Shown here: positions 7,913 through 9,581 of the stretch, piece after piece
How positions within the stretch are numbered: position 1 is the first letter of the stretch
How the letters are laid out: each line of letters opens with the position of its first letter
Assembly: GCA_027364695.1 (NCBI GenBank)
Contig: DAHXOV010000085.1
Span: 1 to 9,581 of the forward strand
Length of the DNA stretch: 9,581 bases
Origin: a bacterium
Lineage (GTDB): Bacteria; Bacteroidota; Bacteroidia; B-17B0; Aurantibacillaceae
Direction: 5' to 3'
The notes under the pieces: generated by a model
Told to the model about the DNA's origin: nothing
Database searches by the model: none
The model's input: only the letters and a program-made list of their open reading frames with translations
Made by a program: the position numbers and the translations under genes

Positions 7913-7935
7913 TTTATTTAAATTAAACATCTTTG
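7905..7935 (+). promoter_or_regulatory. Candidate promoter for tdk-murF
   Basis: TTG (7905-7907), a 20-base spacer and CATCTTTG (7928-7935) match TTG-N19-21-TAnnTTTG except for the first base of the -7 box. The TTG lies just inside the end of the GT87 gene, whose stop is at 7910-7912. The -7 box ends 24 bases before the tdk ATG, the same arrangement as at the Fe-S gene. No Shine-Dalgarno sequence and no terminator hairpin are visible in this 47-bp gap. Confidence 0.45.
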
Positions 7936-7959
7936 TAGCATATAACATGTAATCAATTT

Positions 7960-8544
7960 ATGTTTCTAGAAACAAAAAAAGAAATTCAAAGAGGATGGAT
8001 AGAAGTTATTTGTGGAAGTATGTTCTCTGGAAAAACAGAAGAACTCATTCGTAGATTAAAAAGAGCCGAATTTGCTAAACAAAAAATTCAAATCTTCAAA
8101 CCACAAATAGACATTCGTTACGATGCTCTCAAAATAGTATCTCACGAAGGAAGAGAGATCATCAGTACTCCCGTACAAAATAGCCAAAGCATTCAACTCT
8201 CCGTAGATATAGAAAACACAGATGTAGTAGGAATTGATGAAGCCCAATTTTTTGACCCTGGAATAACAGATGTGGCTACCTACTTAGCCAACAAGAACAT
8301 CAGAGTCATCATCGCTGGTTTAGATATGGATTATAAAGGACAACCCTTTGGTCCTATGCCCCAGCTCCTCTCCACTGCCGAATATGTAACAAAAGTGCAC
8401 GCCATCTGTGTCAAGTGTGGTAATCTTGCTTATGTGTCTCATCGAATTACTTCTTCTGAAAAACTTATATTACTTGGCGAAACTGATACCTACCAACCCC
8501 TCTGCAGACAATGTTTCAGTCAATCTTATCACAAAAATAAATGA
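7960..8544 (+). CDS. tdk: Thymidine kinase (type II, zinc-binding)
   Basis: The protein catalyses ATP-dependent phosphorylation of thymidine to dTMP in the pyrimidine salvage pathway, in the cytoplasm. All family elements are present in its 194 residues: the P-loop [10 protein letters not shown] (19-28), the DEAQFF motif (93-98) with E94 as the expected catalytic base, the [19 protein letters not shown] stretch (119-137), and a structural zinc site formed by C150-VK-C153 and C182-RQ-C185. The lasso and substrate-binding region ([11 protein letters not shown], 175-185) is intact. Length is normal for the TK1-like bacterial enzyme. The ATG at 7960 is preferred because it leaves the usual short N-terminal extension before the [15 protein letters not shown] start of the fold. 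The TGA stop overlaps the murF ATG by four bases, so the two genes very likely form one unit. Confidence 0.96.
   Translation: MFLETKKEIQRGWIEVICGSMFSGKTEELIRRLKRAEFAKQKIQIFKPQIDIRYDALKIVSHEGREIISTPVQNSQSIQLSVDIENTDVVGIDEAQFFDPGITDVATYLANKNIRVIIAGLDMDYKGQPFGPMPQLLSTAEYVTKVHAICVKCGNLAYVSHRITSSEKLILLGETDTYQPLCRQCFSQSYHKNK
8541..8544 (+). other. ATGA stop-start overlap between tdk and murF
   Basis: The murF ATG (8541-8543) shares bases with the tdk TGA stop (8542-8544). This four-base overlap is a classic arrangement for translation by reinitiation, and it fixes the murF start. Confidence 0.85.
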
Positions 8545-9581
8545 ACTATACCATCTCCCAAATATCTGAAATTGTTGGTGCAAAAAAAACATTCCTCTCT
8601 CACAAGGAAATCATTTCCTCCATCTATATTGACACAAGACAAATATATATCCCACAAAATGCATTATTCATCGCCATCGTCACTAAAAAAAATGATGGAC
8701 ACCATTTCATCAACGAAGCATATAAAAAGGGTATACGAAATTTTATAGTTCAACATACCAACCACATTACAATAAAAAAAGATGTCAATTATATACTTGT
8801 AGAAAATACCATCACTGCGCTACAAAAGTTAGCACATCATCACAGACAAAAATTTAATATCCCCATTATCGGTATTACAGGAAGCAATGGAAAAACCATT
8901 GTAAAAGAATGGTTGTACTTTTTACTTAAAGATGATTATCATATATGTCGAAGCCCCAAAAGTTTTAATTCTCAAATAGGCGTACCACTCTCTGTGCTCA
9001 ATCTAAGTGAATCACATCAACTCGGTATATTTGAAGCAGGCATGTCTTTACCAAATGAAATGGACCCACTTGAAAATATCATCCATCCAAATATATCTAT
9101 ACTTACACACTTTGGCAGTGCCCACTCAGAAGGATTTGAAAACGAAAATCAAAAGCTCAATGAAAAATTAAAATTACTCTCTCACTCCACCATCAATATC
9201 ATTCAAAGATATCAGAATACCTTCTTGCAACAAATAAACTTCCCCCATCATTACACTTGTATCTCAGAAAATACAATTGACAAAGCACGCATCCACAAAA
9301 TTGAAAAATATCATCAACATTCCATCATTCATCTAAACATACATCAACATACATACACTTTCACCATCCCTTTCACTGACGAAGCATCTATCAAAAATGC
9401 CATTACCTGCTTTGTGGCTATTTACCATCTCCATCCTATTCTCATTCAAAAAATCATCCCAAAATTTTCTCAACTCCCCATCATCTCCTTGCGAATGGAA
9501 ATAAAAAAAGCTAAATTCCAATCCACACTTATCAACGATTATTACAACTCTGATGTGGACTCATTTGAAATTGCCATCTCT
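8541..9581 (+). CDS. murF: UDP-MurNAc-tripeptide:D-Ala-D-Ala ligase, probably fused to alanine racemase (N-terminal 347 residues)
   Basis: MurF adds D-Ala-D-Ala to the UDP-MurNAc-tripeptide, the last cytoplasmic step of peptidoglycan precursor assembly. The 347 visible residues follow the Mur ligase order: an N-terminal substrate domain with SIYIDTRQ (27-34), the ATP-binding P-loop GITGSNGKT (111-119) followed by IVKEWLY (120-126), the [19 protein letters not shown] stretch (137-155), FEAGMS (164-169), FGSAHSEGF (191-199), and the start of the C-terminal domain with LRMEIKKA and [11 protein letters not shown] (328-338). [11 protein letters not shown] and [10 protein letters not shown] are characteristic of the Bacteroidota protein in which MurF is fused to a C-terminal alanine racemase (about 800 residues). 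The racemase half would lie beyond the window, so the fusion is inferred. The frame is open to the edge. The visible part is unusually histidine-rich (24 of 347) and its coding strand very poor in G. The ATG overlaps the tdk stop. Confidence 0.92.
   Translation, partial: MNYTISQISEIVGAKKTFLSHKEIISSIYIDTRQIYIPQNALFIAIVTKKNDGHHFINEAYKKGIRNFIVQHTNHITIKKDVNYILVENTITALQKLAHHHRQKFNIPIIGITGSNGKTIVKEWLYFLLKDDYHICRSPKSFNSQIGVPLSVLNLSESHQLGIFEAGMSLPNEMDPLENIIHPNISILTHFGSAHSEGFENENQKLNEKLKLLSHSTINIIQRYQNTFLQQINFPHHYTCISENTIDKARIHKIEKYHQHSIIHLNIHQHTYTFTIPFTDEASIKNAITCFVAIYHLHPILIQKIIPKFSQLPIISLRMEIKKAKFQSTLINDYYNSDVDSFEIAIS

Noticed and set aside
8056..8247. Minus-strand frame inside tdk
   Set aside because: Antisense to the invariant thymidine kinase core. 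The same reasoning applies to minus-strand frames at 1256-1453, 3924-4109, 6322-6579 and 9333-9521.

Overview
The window reads as AT-rich chromosomal DNA from a member of the Bacteroidota. The support is: a PKD-repeat surface protein with the jelly-roll and Ig-like modules typical of that phylum; a MurF whose P-loop region is of the type fused to alanine racemase in Bacteroidota; starts without clear Shine-Dalgarno sequences; and upstream boxes resembling the Bacteroidota promoter (TTG, about 20 bases, TAnnTTTG). I cannot name a genus.

Layout. Positions 1-2211 on the minus strand hold the first 737 residues of a large exported PKD-repeat protein, which runs off the left edge. A divergent intergenic stretch (2212-2414) separates it from a run of plus-strand genes: a DUF2079 multi-spanning membrane protein (2415-3893), a CCG-domain Fe-S protein (3991-4779), an exported TPR protein (4837-6687), a GT87/DUF2029 membrane glycosyltransferase overlapping it by 14 bases (6674-7912), thymidine kinase (7960-8544), and the MurF half of a probable MurF-Alr fusion that overlaps tdk by four bases and runs off the right edge (8541-9581). 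No gap exceeds about 200 bases. I see no tRNA, rRNA, CRISPR array, insertion sequence or prophage.

How the genes fit together. Much of the content concerns the cell envelope: a surface adhesin-like protein, two GT-C-like membrane proteins that probably act on polyprenyl-phosphate-linked sugars, an exported TPR scaffold coupled to one of them, and peptidoglycan precursor synthesis. The Fe-S protein and thymidine kinase look like housekeeping functions. The likely transcription units are the PKD gene alone; DUF2079; Fe-S, TPR and GT87; and tdk-murF.

I did not find a convincing new defence or mobile system. The points most worth a second look are the exact 82-residue lattice of the PKD array, the reversal of strand composition along co-directional genes, and the TPR-GT87 coupling.
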